Positions 34,160 through 42,378 of a DNA stretch of 64,000 bases are shown here, piece by piece. The stretch spans positions 7,405 to 71,404 of the forward strand of contig JAYOFL010000010.1 in NCBI GenBank assembly GCA_038117205.1. Reading direction: 5' to 3'. Numbering within the stretch: the stretch's first letter is position 1; every line of letters starts with the position of its first letter. Source of the stretch: JAQBZY01 sp038117205. GTDB taxonomy: Bacteria; Pseudomonadota; Alphaproteobacteria; Rhodospirillales; Casp-alpha2. The position numbers and the translations under genes are program-made. The notes under the pieces were generated by a model, which saw only the letters and a list, made by a program, of their open reading frames with translations, had not been told where the DNA came from and searched no databases.

Positions 34160-35062
34160 ATGAAACGCTCAACGACGTTAGGCGCCGCGGTTGCGGCGCT
34201 GTTCCTGTTCACGCACGCGCCGGCCGCATTGGCCGAAGGCCCGAAGGTCCTGGGTGAGAAGACCGTGACGGGCTTCCCGTTCCCGGAATCTGTCGCCTAT
34301 GACGCTGCCCAGAAGGTTCTCTACGTCGGTCAGTTCGTTTCGGCGCTGAAGCCGACGGAAAAGGACGGCAAGGGCCGCATCAGCAAGGTATCGCTCGACG
34401 GCAAGGTGATCGACGCGAATTTCCTGCCGGCGGGCGGCGAGCCGCTCAACAAGCCGAAGGGTATCTGGGTCGCCGGCGACCGGCTCTGGGTCACGGACAT
34501 CGACGTCGTCTGGGTGTTCGACACCAAGACCCGCAAGGGCAAGAAGGTGGCGCTGCCGGGCATCAAGTTCGCCAACGACCCGGCGGTCGTCGGCTACACC
34601 CTCTACGTCAGCGACAACCGGGGCGACGCGCTCTACCGGGTCGAGCCGGCGGATTTCCTGGCCGGCGGCGAACCGAAGGTGACGGTCGCGTTCTCCGGCG
34701 CCGGCATCAATCCGAACGGCGTTTATCCGACGCCGCAGAATTCACTGCTCATGGCCGGCTTCATGTCCGACAAGGTGGCGCGCGGGCTCTACGAAATCAA
34801 ACCGGGCGGCAAGCCGAAGCCCATATCGCGTGAGATCGGCCGGTTGGACGGCCTCTATCGCATGACCGACGGCTCGCTGCTGGTGACGGACTGGAATTCC
34901 GGCACCCTGTTCCATTGGGCGACCGACAGCTATCACACGCCGCTGGCGTCGGGCTTCAAGGGGCCGGCCGACTTCTGCGTCATTCCCGGCGACAAGGAGA
35001 TGACGGTAGTGGTGCCGGATCTGGTAAAGAGCGAGCTTCGTTTCGTCAGGCTCGGCAAGTGA
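34160..35062 (+). CDS. Exported beta-propeller protein (SMP-30/NHL-like)
   Basis: A 300-residue protein with a signal peptide (AAVAALFLFTHAPAALAEG) and repeated blades such as PESVAYDAAQKVLYVGQF, KGIWVAGDRLWVTDID, ANDPAVVGYTLYVSDN and RMTDGSLLVTDWNSG. These resemble six-bladed SMP-30/gluconolactonase or NHL propellers in the periplasm. No catalytic metal site could be verified. It lies 137 bases after lbpA and is convergent with soxT, so its link to sulfur metabolism is positional only. Confidence 0.8.
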   Translation: MKRSTTLGAAVAALFLFTHAPAALAEGPKVLGEKTVTGFPFPESVAYDAAQKVLYVGQFVSALKPTEKDGKGRISKVSLDGKVIDANFLPAGGEPLNKPKGIWVAGDRLWVTDIDVVWVFDTKTRKGKKVALPGIKFANDPAVVGYTLYVSDNRGDALYRVEPADFLAGGEPKVTVAFSGAGINPNGVYPTPQNSLLMAGFMSDKVARGLYEIKPGGKPKPISREIGRLDGLYRMTDGSLLVTDWNSGTLFHWATDSYHTPLASGFKGPADFCVIPGDKEMTVVVPDLVKSELRFVRLGK

Positions 35063-35065
35063 GGT

Positions 35066-35097
35066 CTCGAGGGGGCCGGCCCGGCCGGCCCCCCGAG
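35066..35097. terminator. Strong bidirectional hairpin between convergent genes
   Basis: CTCG plus GGGGGCCGGC (from 35066) pairs with GCCGGCCCCC plus CGAG (to 35097) around a CCG loop. It sits within the 36 bases separating the convergent stops of the propeller gene and soxT, so it probably ends both transcripts. No T-run is present on either side. Confidence 0.65.
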
Positions 35098-35098
35098 C

Positions 35099-36202
35099 TC
35101 AACCCCGCGATAGCACGGCTTTGAGGGCGCCGCCGAGCGTGCCCTCTTCCAGGTATTTGATGCCGAGCACGCCGCCCAGCATGATCGAGCCCATGGCCAG
35201 CACCGATCCGACGGCGAGCGTCGAGATGCCCGTCAGGCCCTGACCGATGGTGCAGCCGAGCGCCATCACGCCGCCGGCGCCCATCAGCGCCGCGCCGACG
35301 GTATGGCGGATCATGTCGCTGGCGTCGGTGAAGGATTCGACCCGGAACTCCCTCGCGGCGATGGCGGCCAGGAACGATCCGGCGATGACGCCGCCGACGC
35401 TGGCGACGCCGAAGTCGATGGTGGCGCCGGTAAAGGTCATCAGATACTGGATGCCGTTACCGACCGGCGCGACGAAGGTCAGCGAGAACAAGGGCGTCGG
35501 CTCGAATTCGTCGAAGCCGGCGATCCCGGTGATCGCCCATCCGGCCGGCACCGTCAGGCCGATGATCAGGCCGGCGACCATGTCGCGCTTGGAGTCGCGG
35601 AAATCGGCATCCTTGAAGCAGTACCAAAGCAGCCCCAGGACGGCGACGGCGGCGGCGATCATGCGCGCGGTGCCGGCGTCGAGGCCGGCGAGGCTCAGGA
35701 AGTCCGGAATGCCCTGGTTGTTGACGATCCCGGCAACCTTTAGATCCACGTTGGTCGCCCCCTCGAGCGCCGTTCGGGCGAGCGCGATCAGGCCGCGCAG
35801 CGTCATGTAGGCGACAATGCCGAGGACGATGGCAACATAGAGGGACTTGAGGTTTCCGGCACCGAGCCGGATCAGGGTCTTGGAGCCGCAGCCGCCGGCC
35901 TGCGTCATGCCGAAGCCGAACATCAGGCCGCCGATGATGGCGCCGGCCCAGCCGAGATTAGGCGTCAGGTAGATCGCCTTGTTGAGGTCGATCAGTCCCG
36001 CAAGGTGCATGCCCTGGCTGACGGCGATGCCGACGGCGACCGCCAGCATCCAGGCGCGGAAACGGTTGCGGTCTTCCATCATCACCATGTCGGAAATCGC
36101 CCCCATGGTGCAGAAGTTTGTCCGCTGCGCCGTCGCGCCGAACACCATGCCGAGCGCGAAGCCCAGCCAACCGACCTTGGCGACGACCGAAAGTTCTTCC
36201 AT
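35099..36202 (-). CDS. soxT: YeeE/YedE-family sulfur transporter, SoxT type
   Basis: A 367-residue polytopic inner-membrane protein. The three conserved cysteine motifs of the thiosulfate transporter TsuA/YeeE are present: QRTNFCTMGAISDM near the start, TQAGGCGSKTLIRLG, and VMALGCTIGQGLTG near the end. SoxT proteins import sulfur for cytoplasmic oxidation or signal to a persulfide regulator. The start at 36202 (MEELSVVAKVGW) has GGGAGG upstream and was preferred over 36232. It is divergent from tusA, matching a route from membrane to sulfur carrier. Confidence 0.9.
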   Translation of the reverse strand: MEELSVVAKVGWLGFALGMVFGATAQRTNFCTMGAISDMVMMEDRNRFRAWMLAVAVGIAVSQGMHLAGLIDLNKAIYLTPNLGWAGAIIGGLMFGFGMTQAGGCGSKTLIRLGAGNLKSLYVAIVLGIVAYMTLRGLIALARTALEGATNVDLKVAGIVNNQGIPDFLSLAGLDAGTARMIAAAVAVLGLLWYCFKDADFRDSKRDMVAGLIIGLTVPAGWAITGIAGFDEFEPTPLFSLTFVAPVGNGIQYLMTFTGATIDFGVASVGGVIAGSFLAAIAAREFRVESFTDASDMIRHTVGAALMGAGGVMALGCTIGQGLTGISTLAVGSVLAMGSIMLGGVLGIKYLEEGTLGGALKAVLSRG

Positions 36203-36407
36203 CTCTTTCCTCCCACGGGCCGCCCGCCCCATTTTCAGGGCGGCTCAATTTATTGCTGGCGGCACCATAACACTTACAATAAAGTGAATATATAAAAATT
36301 GAATGTGTTGGCGCGCCTCGTGCGTCTTACGGATGATAGCGCATTGAAATCCGCCGGTCAGGCGGCAGACTGGTCGCCAACCGCACGGACACGGAAAGGA
36401 TACACCC
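36203..36407. promoter_or_regulatory. Divergent promoter region soxT / tusA
   Basis: A 205-base gap with an AT-rich core at about 36245-36305. CTTACAATAAAGTGAATATATA (36273-36294) resembles the dsrE operator region: AAAGTGAAT is identical in both, and the left half-site is degenerate (TTAC instead of ATTC). A second GAATGTG follows at 36301. It probably carries back-to-back promoters under the same regulator. Only partial match to the palindrome is seen. Confidence 0.4.
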
Positions 36408-36632
36408 ATGGTCGCTCAGACGCTCGATACCAAAGGTCTCAACTGCCCCATGCCCATCGTCAAGGCGAAGAAGGCCATCGGCGACCTGCAGTCCGGCGAT
36501 ATCCTGGAAGTTCTCGCGACCGACCCCGGCGCCGTGAAGGATTTCGAGGCGTTCTCGCGGAAAACCGGCAACGAGTTGCTGGAATGGAGCCAGGACGGCA
36601 GCGTCTTCCGCTTCCTGCTCAAGAAGGCCTGA
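36408..36632 (+). CDS. tusA: Sulfur carrier protein TusA
   Basis: A 74-residue two-layer protein with the defining CPxP motif: Cys13-Pro-Met-Pro16 in KGLNCPMPIVKAKKAI. The cysteine carries sulfur as persulfide. In sHdr organisms TusA receives sulfur from rhodanese/DsrE proteins and hands it on toward sHdr. It stands alone on the plus strand, divergent from soxT, 60 to 70 bases before the convergent soxW end. Confidence 0.95.
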   Translation: MVAQTLDTKGLNCPMPIVKAKKAIGDLQSGDILEVLATDPGAVKDFEAFSRKTGNELLEWSQDGSVFRFLLKKA

Positions 36633-36650
36633 CCCGCTCCCGGGTCCGCC

Positions 36651-36694
36651 AGGGGCGCCAAGAGGGGCGCCAAGAGGGGCGCCAAATGGCGCCC
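36651..36694 (+). repeat. Three tandem copies of a 12-base unit with terminal hairpin
   Basis: The unit AGGGGCGCCAAG starts at 36651, 36663 and 36675 with no change in the repeated core, each holding the palindrome GGCGCC. The third copy pairs with TGGCGCCC at 36687-36694 to form a hairpin. It lies just after the tusA stop and before the convergent soxW stop, so it may serve as a terminator that grew by slippage. Confidence 0.85.
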
Positions 36695-36704
36695 GCGCGG
36701 ATTT

Positions 36705-37280
36705 TCAGGCGCCCTTCCTCAGATACTCGTGGAACTTGGCGGTCTTGTACGCCTCTTCCTTGACGTAGCGGAACATCGCGAAGAAATGGTCGAGCTTGAA
36801 GTAGCCCGGCATACGCGCCACCTCGGCGGCGCGGCCCGTCTTGCCCTGGGCGGCGGCCGGGTCCGTCGGGAAGAACTGTATCGTCGGCGTGAAGTTGACC
36901 TGCCACTTGCGGGCCAGCGCCTTCTCGGACAACACTTCGCCGTCGAAGTCGGTGACGTTCCGGGCGCCGATGAAATTCAACTGCACGATGGCGAAGTTGC
37001 TCTTCACGAAGTCGAGGATCTCCGGCTTCGCCAGATTGACGTGATGCATTTCCTTGCAATAGGGGCAGCCCTTGAGCTCCCAGAGGATGGCAAGCCGCTT
37101 GCCGGCGTTCGTCGCCTCCACCAGGTCTTCCTGCATGATCAGGAAGCTGTCCATGTACCACGGCTCGACGATCAACCCGTCGTCGTTGTACTTGAGCTCG
37201 GCGGCGCCGCTCGGCAGGCCGGCCGTCATCGCGGCGGCGGCGGCGCAGGCACCGGAAACGAAGGCACGGCGCGTCAGCAT
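36705..37280 (-). CDS. soxW: Periplasmic thioredoxin SoxW
   Basis: A 191-residue exported thioredoxin-fold protein. A twin-arginine-like leader (MLTRRAFVSGACAAAAAM) precedes the mature part. The active site is ELKGCPYCKEMHHVNL, and the cis-Pro loop is NFTPTIQFFP. SoxW with SoxV keeps Sox proteins reduced, notably the SoxY cysteine. The start at 37280 has GGGGAGG; a longer open frame upstream is ignored. It is divergent from the unknown exported gene at 37389. Confidence 0.88.
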   Translation of the reverse strand: MLTRRAFVSGACAAAAAMTAGLPSGAAELKYNDDGLIVEPWYMDSFLIMQEDLVEATNAGKRLAILWELKGCPYCKEMHHVNLAKPEILDFVKSNFAIVQLNFIGARNVTDFDGEVLSEKALARKWQVNFTPTIQFFPTDPAAAQGKTGRAAEVARMPGYFKLDHFFAMFRYVKEEAYKTAKFHEYLRKGA

Positions 37281-37312
37281 GGAATTTCCTCCCCGGTCGA
37301 ATGTGTCGACGT

Positions 37313-37328
37313 ATTCCATTGTACGAAT
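37313..37328. promoter_or_regulatory. Exact ATTC-N8-GAAT palindrome between soxW and the unknown gene
   Basis: ATTC (37313-37316), CATTGTAC, GAAT (37325-37328), followed by ATG to give GAATATG. It is centred in the 108-base divergent gap, in a position to control both soxW and the gene at 37389. It is the second exact copy of the pattern found before dsrE-shdr. Binding by the ArsR regulator is inferred. Confidence 0.62.
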
Positions 37329-37388
37329 ATGTAGTGTAGCTTTAGTCACATCCGCCGCCAAGGCGGTTCTTTTGACGGGGAGCCATCC

Positions 37389-38141
37389 ATGCGCCTGTTT
37401 CGCCGTTCCTTCATCGCCGCCCTGGGCGTCCATTTGGCCGTCGCCGTGGCCGCCGCGGCTTTCGCCGGCCCCGCCTCGGCCGCCGACGACGACGCCTTCA
37501 ACGCCGACGTGACGCGCGCCTATGGCGGCTATCGAAGCGCCGTGCAGTACCTGCGCACCGGCAATCCCGGCATGGGCATGATCGAACTTTCCGGCGCCGT
37601 CCAGGACTGGACCGCCGTGATCGAAAAGTATGCGGCGAAACCGCCAGCCCCCTACGTCTCCGACAAGACCTTCGCCGCGACGCTCAAGGGCATCGGCGAC
37701 AGCATGAAGGACGGTATCGCCAAGTCGGAAGCCGGCGACGCCAAGGCAGCGCTGGAATCCGTCGTGGGCATTCAGGAAACCCTCCGTCAGTTGCGCAAGA
37801 AAAGCGGCGTCCGGCTCTATTCCGATTGCGTGACCGAGCTCAATCACCAGATGGACAAGCTCTACGTCTACCGTCACCACCCGCCGGAGCCGGCCAAGCC
37901 GGAAAGCTGGAAGGCGGTCTCGGCGGACGGGCTCGAGTACGCCCGCCTTCTCGCCGATTGCCGCTCCTTGGCACCGGCGGCGCACAAGCAGAACCCCGAC
38001 TTCGTCCGCATGTTCGACGGCGCCCGGGATTCCGTCGACAGCCTGCCCCGCAACATCGACGCCAAGAACCCGCTCGGCATCATCAACGTATTGCGCGAGC
38101 TGCGCTCGTTCGACCGTCTGATCTTCTACAATTGGGGCTAG
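37389..38141 (+). CDS. Exported helical protein of unknown function in the sox locus
   Basis: A 250-residue protein with a signal peptide (LGVHLAVAVAAAAFAGPASA). The mature part is rich in helices and has two cysteines (LYSDCVTELNHQM and LLADCRSLAP), which could form a disulfide. The HHPPEP segment follows the first. No heme CxxCH motif and no known domain were recognised. It is divergent from soxW and shares its putative operator; it is convergent with soxV, four bases apart. A periplasmic role in Sox or redox balance is only inferred. Confidence 0.78.
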   Translation: MRLFRRSFIAALGVHLAVAVAAAAFAGPASAADDDAFNADVTRAYGGYRSAVQYLRTGNPGMGMIELSGAVQDWTAVIEKYAAKPPAPYVSDKTFAATLKGIGDSMKDGIAKSEAGDAKAALESVVGIQETLRQLRKKSGVRLYSDCVTELNHQMDKLYVYRHHPPEPAKPESWKAVSADGLEYARLLADCRSLAPAAHKQNPDFVRMFDGARDSVDSLPRNIDAKNPLGIINVLRELRSFDRLIFYNWG

Positions 38142-38145
38142 AGCG

Positions 38146-38889
38146 TCAGCCGACCTTGCCGAGCGCCGGGAAGGTTTCCAGCAGCCAGTAGGCGATGTCG
38201 GACACCCGGCCGGTCAGGAATAGAAGGCCGGTGCCGATCAGCAGCACGCCGATGATCTTCTCGATCTTGCCCATGTGCTTGCGCACGCCGGGCATCATCT
38301 TCAGGAACGATCCGATGCCGGCGGCGGCGATCAGGAACGGCAGACCGATGCCAGCGGCATAGGTGGCGAGCAGGCCGATCCCCTGCCAGATCGATTCCTC
38401 GCTGCCGGCGAACATCAGGATCGCCGCCAACACCGGCCCGACGCACGGCGTCCAGCCGAAGGCGAAGGCGAGCCCCATCAGGTAAGCGCCGAACAGGCCC
38501 ATCGGCTTCGCCGGCCCTTGGAACCGGGCCTCGCGGTAGAGCAGCGGTATCTTGACGATGCCGACGAAGTGCACGCCCATGATGATGATCAGGACGCCGG
38601 CGATGCGGCCAATCCAGATCATGTTCTCGGCCAATAGCTTGCCGACGGCGCTGGCGGTGGCGCCGAGAATGATGAAGACCGTCGCGAAACCGAGAACGAA
38701 ACAAAGCGCGGAGATGAAGACCCGCCGGTTGGCACCGGGCGGCGGACCTTTGTCGCTGGTCATCTCGGCCAGGCTGACGCCGCCGATGAAGCAGAGATAG
38801 GGCGGCACCAGCGGCAACACGCACGGAGAGAGGAAACTCAGGACGCCAGCCGCGAAGGCGCCCAGGAACGAAACATCCATGCCGCCCAT
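38146..38889 (-). CDS. soxV: CcdA/SoxV-type thiol-electron membrane transporter
   Basis: A 247-residue inner-membrane protein of the CcdA/DsbD-beta family. The redox cysteines lie in GVLSFLSPCVLPLVPPYLCFIGG and in FAFGWTPCVGPVLAAIL. It moves reducing equivalents from cytoplasmic thioredoxin to periplasmic SoxW or SoxS. It follows soxB by ten bases on the same strand, hence the SoxV name, although a role in cytochrome c maturation cannot be excluded. Confidence 0.9.
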   Translation of the reverse strand: MGGMDVSFLGAFAAGVLSFLSPCVLPLVPPYLCFIGGVSLAEMTSDKGPPPGANRRVFISALCFVLGFATVFIILGATASAVGKLLAENMIWIGRIAGVLIIIMGVHFVGIVKIPLLYREARFQGPAKPMGLFGAYLMGLAFAFGWTPCVGPVLAAILMFAGSEESIWQGIGLLATYAAGIGLPFLIAAAGIGSFLKMMPGVRKHMGKIEKIIGVLLIGTGLLFLTGRVSDIAYWLLETFPALGKVG

Positions 38890-38899
38890 GATCGCTTTC

Positions 38900-40588
38900 C
38901 TATACGCCGCGAACCTTGACGTTCCGGTTTTCCGGAACGCTGACGACCTTCTGCTTCTGAATCCAGCCGGCGACCAGATCGTAGGCCGCCGGGCCTTCCG
39001 TCCCCTCGTTCACCGACGCCCATCCGGTCACGACATACGACCGCGACGGGTCGATGGCCTTGCCGGTCTTGGTCAGCGTCATGTTCGAAATGCGCGATCC
39101 GATCGCGTTGTTGACGTCGATGGTGTAGCTCATGCCGCCGACGCGGACCATGTCGCCGCCCTGCTGGTAGTAGGGATCCTTGTTGAACAGGTTGTCCGCC
39201 ACGTCTTCCAGCACGTCCTTGATGAACGAACCGGTCATCTCGATCCGGTAGACCTTCGGATAGGTGATCGACGTGTGATGATAGACGTCGTCGACGGTGA
39301 TGTCGGAGCCCGGCAGCAGCGTCGCCCCCCAGCGGAAGCCGGGCGACAGCGCGATCTCGGCGTCGCGCTCTTCCAGGATGGCGCGGCAGATCAGATCGTC
39401 GAAGGTGCCGTTGAAGTTGCCGCGGCGATACAGGAGCGAATCCGTCTTGCCGAGCACCTTATCGATCTCCTGCTTGAACGGCGCCCGAATGTCGGAAACC
39501 AGCTTCGCCATCTCGGGGTCCGGCTTGATGGCGTCGGCGAAGATCGGAATCAGCTTGTAGCGGAAATCGGTGACGGCGCCGCCGGAAACGTTCAGATCGA
39601 GCCGCGACAGGAACTTGCCATGGCTGCCCGACGCCACCAACAGCGTCTTGCCGACCTTGACCACCGCCGGCAACGCGTCGTGCGTATGGCCGGTCAGGAT
39701 GACGTCGATGCCGGGAACCTGCGCCGCCATTTTCTGGTCGACGTCGAACCCGTTGTGCGACAGCAGGACGACCAGTCCGGCGCCGTTGGCGCGCGCGTCG
39801 GCGACGCGCTTAGCGACGACGTCCTCGCGGATGCCGAACGACCAGTTGGGCATCAGGTAACGCGGGTTGGCGACCGGCGTATAGGGGAAGGCCTGGCCGA
39901 TGACGGCGATCTTGACCCCGCCGCGCTCGAAGTAGGCGGTCGACTCGAAGACGTCTTCCTGCCATTCGTTGTCGCGCACATTGCCGGCGAGGAATGGAAA
40001 CTTGATCTTTTCCTTCAGTTCCTTGACCCGGTTCTGGCCGAAGGTGAATTCCCAGTGCGCCGTCATGGCGTCGAGGCCGAGCATGTTCTGCACGTTGACC
40101 ATGTCCTCGCCGGACGTCTTGAGCGAGGTGAACGAGCCCTGCCACGTGTCGCCGCCGTCGAGGAACAGCGTGTTATTCGGACGCTCGGCGCGGATCGCCT
40201 TGACCAGCGTCATCATGCGATCGACGCCGCCGACCTTGCCGTAGCTCTTGGCGAGCGCCGTGAAGTCCTGGTCCGTGAGCGCGTAGGCGGCGGCGCTATC
40301 CGGGCCGATGCCGAATTTTTGTAGGAAATCCTTGCCGGTGAGATGCGGCGGCAGGCCCTTGACCTCGCCGACGCCGATATTGACGGACGGTTCCCGGAAA
40401 TAGATCGGCACCAACTGCGCATGCATGTCGGTGAAGTGGAGCAGCGTCACTTGGCCCAGCGGCTCGAATGCCAGCAGATCCTTCTGCGTCAGCGTCTGTC
40501 TGGCCATCGCCTTGGAAAACGACGACGACATGCCGGTGGTGACTGCAGTGGCGGCGGCAAGATGAAAGAACTCGCGGCGGCTGAGCAC
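38900..40588 (-). CDS. soxB: SoxB thiosulfohydrolase
   Basis: A 562-residue periplasmic di-manganese enzyme that releases sulfate from S-sulfonated SoxYZ. A twin-arginine leader (MLSRREFFHLAAATAVTTG) fits export of a folded metalloprotein. Metallophosphatase motifs are LLHFTDMHAQLVPIYFRE, FLDGGDTWQGS, LSHNGFDVDQKM and LTGHTHDALP; the C-terminal 5'-nucleotidase-type domain is complete. Translation starts at GTG 40588, only 31 bases after a strong terminator behind soxA. The gene ends with TAG and soxV follows. Confidence 0.96.
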   Translation of the reverse strand: MLSRREFFHLAAATAVTTGMSSSFSKAMARQTLTQKDLLAFEPLGQVTLLHFTDMHAQLVPIYFREPSVNIGVGEVKGLPPHLTGKDFLQKFGIGPDSAAAYALTDQDFTALAKSYGKVGGVDRMMTLVKAIRAERPNNTLFLDGGDTWQGSFTSLKTSGEDMVNVQNMLGLDAMTAHWEFTFGQNRVKELKEKIKFPFLAGNVRDNEWQEDVFESTAYFERGGVKIAVIGQAFPYTPVANPRYLMPNWSFGIREDVVAKRVADARANGAGLVVLLSHNGFDVDQKMAAQVPGIDVILTGHTHDALPAVVKVGKTLLVASGSHGKFLSRLDLNVSGGAVTDFRYKLIPIFADAIKPDPEMAKLVSDIRAPFKQEIDKVLGKTDSLLYRRGNFNGTFDDLICRAILEERDAEIALSPGFRWGATLLPGSDITVDDVYHHTSITYPKVYRIEMTGSFIKDVLEDVADNLFNKDPYYQQGGDMVRVGGMSYTIDVNNAIGSRISNMTLTKTGKAIDPSRSYVVTGWASVNEGTEGPAAYDLVAGWIQKQKVVSVPENRNVKVRGV

Positions 40589-40610
40589 GATCTAAATTCC
40601 CGATCTATGA

Positions 40611-40647
40611 AAAAAACTCGGGCCGGAGGGTGATGCCCTCCGGCCCG
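40611..40647 (-). terminator. Intrinsic terminator inside the sox operon, between soxA and soxB
   Basis: Read on the minus strand, a perfect 12-base-pair stem CGGGCCGGAGGG / CCCTCCGGCCCG with a five-base loop (40619-40647) is followed by AGTTTTTT (40611-40618). It starts 13 bases after the soxA stop and ends 22 bases before the soxB GTG. It has all features of a Rho-independent terminator. soxB must depend on read-through or on a promoter overlapping this hairpin. Confidence 0.88.
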
Positions 40648-40659
40648 CTGGTTACGGTG

Positions 40660-41469
40660 TCAGTTACGAACCGCCGGTGTCTCGACCGGCAGGCCGCGTC
40701 CCCGCCACATCATATAGAGTTCCAAATTGACGTATTCGTCGGAACCGTATCCGAGCGGCGTCGCGCGGATTTCGTTGTTGCAGCCGCGGAAGCGACGATG
40801 CAACGAACCGGGCTTTTGCCATTTGAGGCGATAGGTCGGGAAGCCGTTGCCCTGACCTTCGCTGAGCATGTTGGCGCGAGCGCGGTTGCCGGCATTGTCC
40901 TCATGGCAATGCTTGCAGGCCATGTCGAGCTGACCGCGGCGCTCGAAGTAGAACGCCTTGCCCTTCTCGAAGAACGGAATCGCCTTGTCGTCGATGCTGA
41001 CGTTCATCGGCATGCCCAAGGATTGGTGCTTCACGTAGATGGTCATGCCGAGCATATCGTCGGATTCCCACTTCCATTCCTTGGCCTTCATGTTCTCGGT
41101 CCGGCAACGGTTGATCCGCTGCTCGATGTTTTCCATCTTGCCGAGCTTCTCGTTGTAGACCGGATACTTGGTCGCAACGCCCTTCATCGCGGTCTTGGCG
41201 TCATTGTGGCAGTTGGCGCACGATTTCTTCCCTTCGCCGTCCGCCTTCGTCCAGAGCCCCTCGCCCCGGTCGAGCCAGAGCGTGGCCGGGTTCTGCAGCA
41301 TATCGTCCTGCATGATCCGGGTTTCGTCCGTCATGTAGGTGTAACCGCTACGCCGGTCTTCGACCTCGTAGGCGCCCCACTTTTCACTCTTGGCCTTGGC
41401 CGCACCGGCGGTAACGCCCATCATCAGACCGATCGTCAGCGCGGTTATTGTGCATTTTTTATTGATCAT
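40660..41469 (-). CDS. soxA: SoxA diheme cytochrome c subunit
   Basis: A 269-residue periplasmic subunit of SoxXA, which attaches thiosulfate to the SoxY cysteine oxidatively. It has two CxxCH heme sites (Cys84-His88 in KSCANCH and Cys185-His189 in MACKHCH), so it is the diheme type. The active-site cysteine ligand is Cys230 in RFRGCNNEIRATP. The start at 41469 gives a signal peptide (ALTIGLMMGVTAGAAKA). It ends just before the terminator at 40611-40647. Confidence 0.96.
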   Translation of the reverse strand: MINKKCTITALTIGLMMGVTAGAAKAKSEKWGAYEVEDRRSGYTYMTDETRIMQDDMLQNPATLWLDRGEGLWTKADGEGKKSCANCHNDAKTAMKGVATKYPVYNEKLGKMENIEQRINRCRTENMKAKEWKWESDDMLGMTIYVKHQSLGMPMNVSIDDKAIPFFEKGKAFYFERRGQLDMACKHCHEDNAGNRARANMLSEGQGNGFPTYRLKWQKPGSLHRRFRGCNNEIRATPLGYGSDEYVNLELYMMWRGRGLPVETPAVRN

Positions 41470-41504
41470 GGCTATCTCCTTCCCCTCGTCCGGAATGCGG
41501 ACGG

Positions 41505-41834
41505 TCAGCTGACGGCGATCTTCGATGACGCCTCGTAAACGGAACCGTCGTCGTCGTTCCACTTGAACTTGAACTCGCCGCTCTCATCGACCCGCACATG
41601 GAACGCCATGTAGGGGTTGGCGGAGATCGCCGGGTGCCAGACCGATTCGAACACCTTCTTGCCGTTGAAGGAGCATTCGAAGTTATTGATGATCGAACGC
41701 GGGATGAGCTTGCCGTCGCGACCCTTGCGCCGACCCGACTCCATGACGTGCGAGATCAGCGTCTTGATCTCGACCACTTCGCCCTTTTTTGCATTCGCGG
41801 GAACGCGAACGCGGGGCTTCGCATCTTTAGCCAT
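41505..41834 (-). CDS. soxZ: SoxZ, sulfur-carrier complex subunit
   Basis: A 109-residue immunoglobulin-like protein without signal peptide, exported by riding with SoxY. Family segments include RVRVPANAKKGEVVEIKTLI, HVMESGRRKG and the NNFECSFNGKKVFES strand. It forms the SoxYZ heterodimer that carries sulfur intermediates. It is 22 bases after soxY and 35 bases before soxA in the soxXYZA order. Confidence 0.97.
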   Translation of the reverse strand: MAKDAKPRVRVPANAKKGEVVEIKTLISHVMESGRRKGRDGKLIPRSIINNFECSFNGKKVFESVWHPAISANPYMAFHVRVDESGEFKFKWNDDDGSVYEASSKIAVS

Positions 41835-41856
41835 ATTTCATTTCCTCCGTTACGGA

Positions 41857-42339
41857 TCAGCCGCCGCAGCCGCCGATGGTGACCTTGCATTCCTTCGAAG
41901 CCTTGAAGGTCTTGCCGTCACTCATCTCCGCGACCGCGATGATGTTCTGGGTCTTGGCGAGTCGGATACGCGTCGACGCCTTGGCCATACCGGACATGCT
42001 CGTGAACATGAAGCTGGCGACGTCCGCCGCCGGGTTGCCATCGGCGAAGAGATGCACGGCCTTGACGTAGTTGTCGGCCGCCATCGGACTGTCCACGGAA
42101 ACGGTCAACGGCACGGTGTTGCCGTTTTCCGCGATCTCCGGCAGTTCGATGGTGATCTTGCCGTCGGCGGGCTTCTTGTCGCCGATAAGCTTCTTGACCG
42201 CCGCGTCGACCAGGGCCTGATCGGCCTTGGCCGCGTTCGGCCCCAGGATAGCGCCCCCCGCCGTAACGATCGTCGCGCCCGCGGCCAATAGCAGGGCCTC
42301 GCGCCGACTGATCTCGGGGATCCTCATTCTTTTCGTCAT
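41857..42339 (-). CDS. soxY: SoxY, sulfur-binding carrier subunit
   Basis: A 160-residue protein whose C-terminal swinging arm ends CKVTIGGCGG, with the substrate-binding Cys158. A twin-arginine leader (EISRREALLLAAGATIV) exports the SoxYZ pair folded. The start at 42339 has AAGGGA at proper distance; an earlier in-frame start at 42378 overlaps the soxX end. It carries thiosulfate, sulfone and persulfide sulfur between SoxXA, SoxB and, in organisms lacking SoxCD, the import route. Confidence 0.97.
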   Translation of the reverse strand: MTKRMRIPEISRREALLLAAGATIVTAGGAILGPNAAKADQALVDAAVKKLIGDKKPADGKITIELPEIAENGNTVPLTVSVDSPMAADNYVKAVHLFADGNPAADVASFMFTSMSGMAKASTRIRLAKTQNIIAVAEMSDGKTFKASKECKVTIGGCGG

Positions 42340-42378
42340 GTGTTGGTCCCTTTTCGATACTTGGAAATCTCGTTGCAC

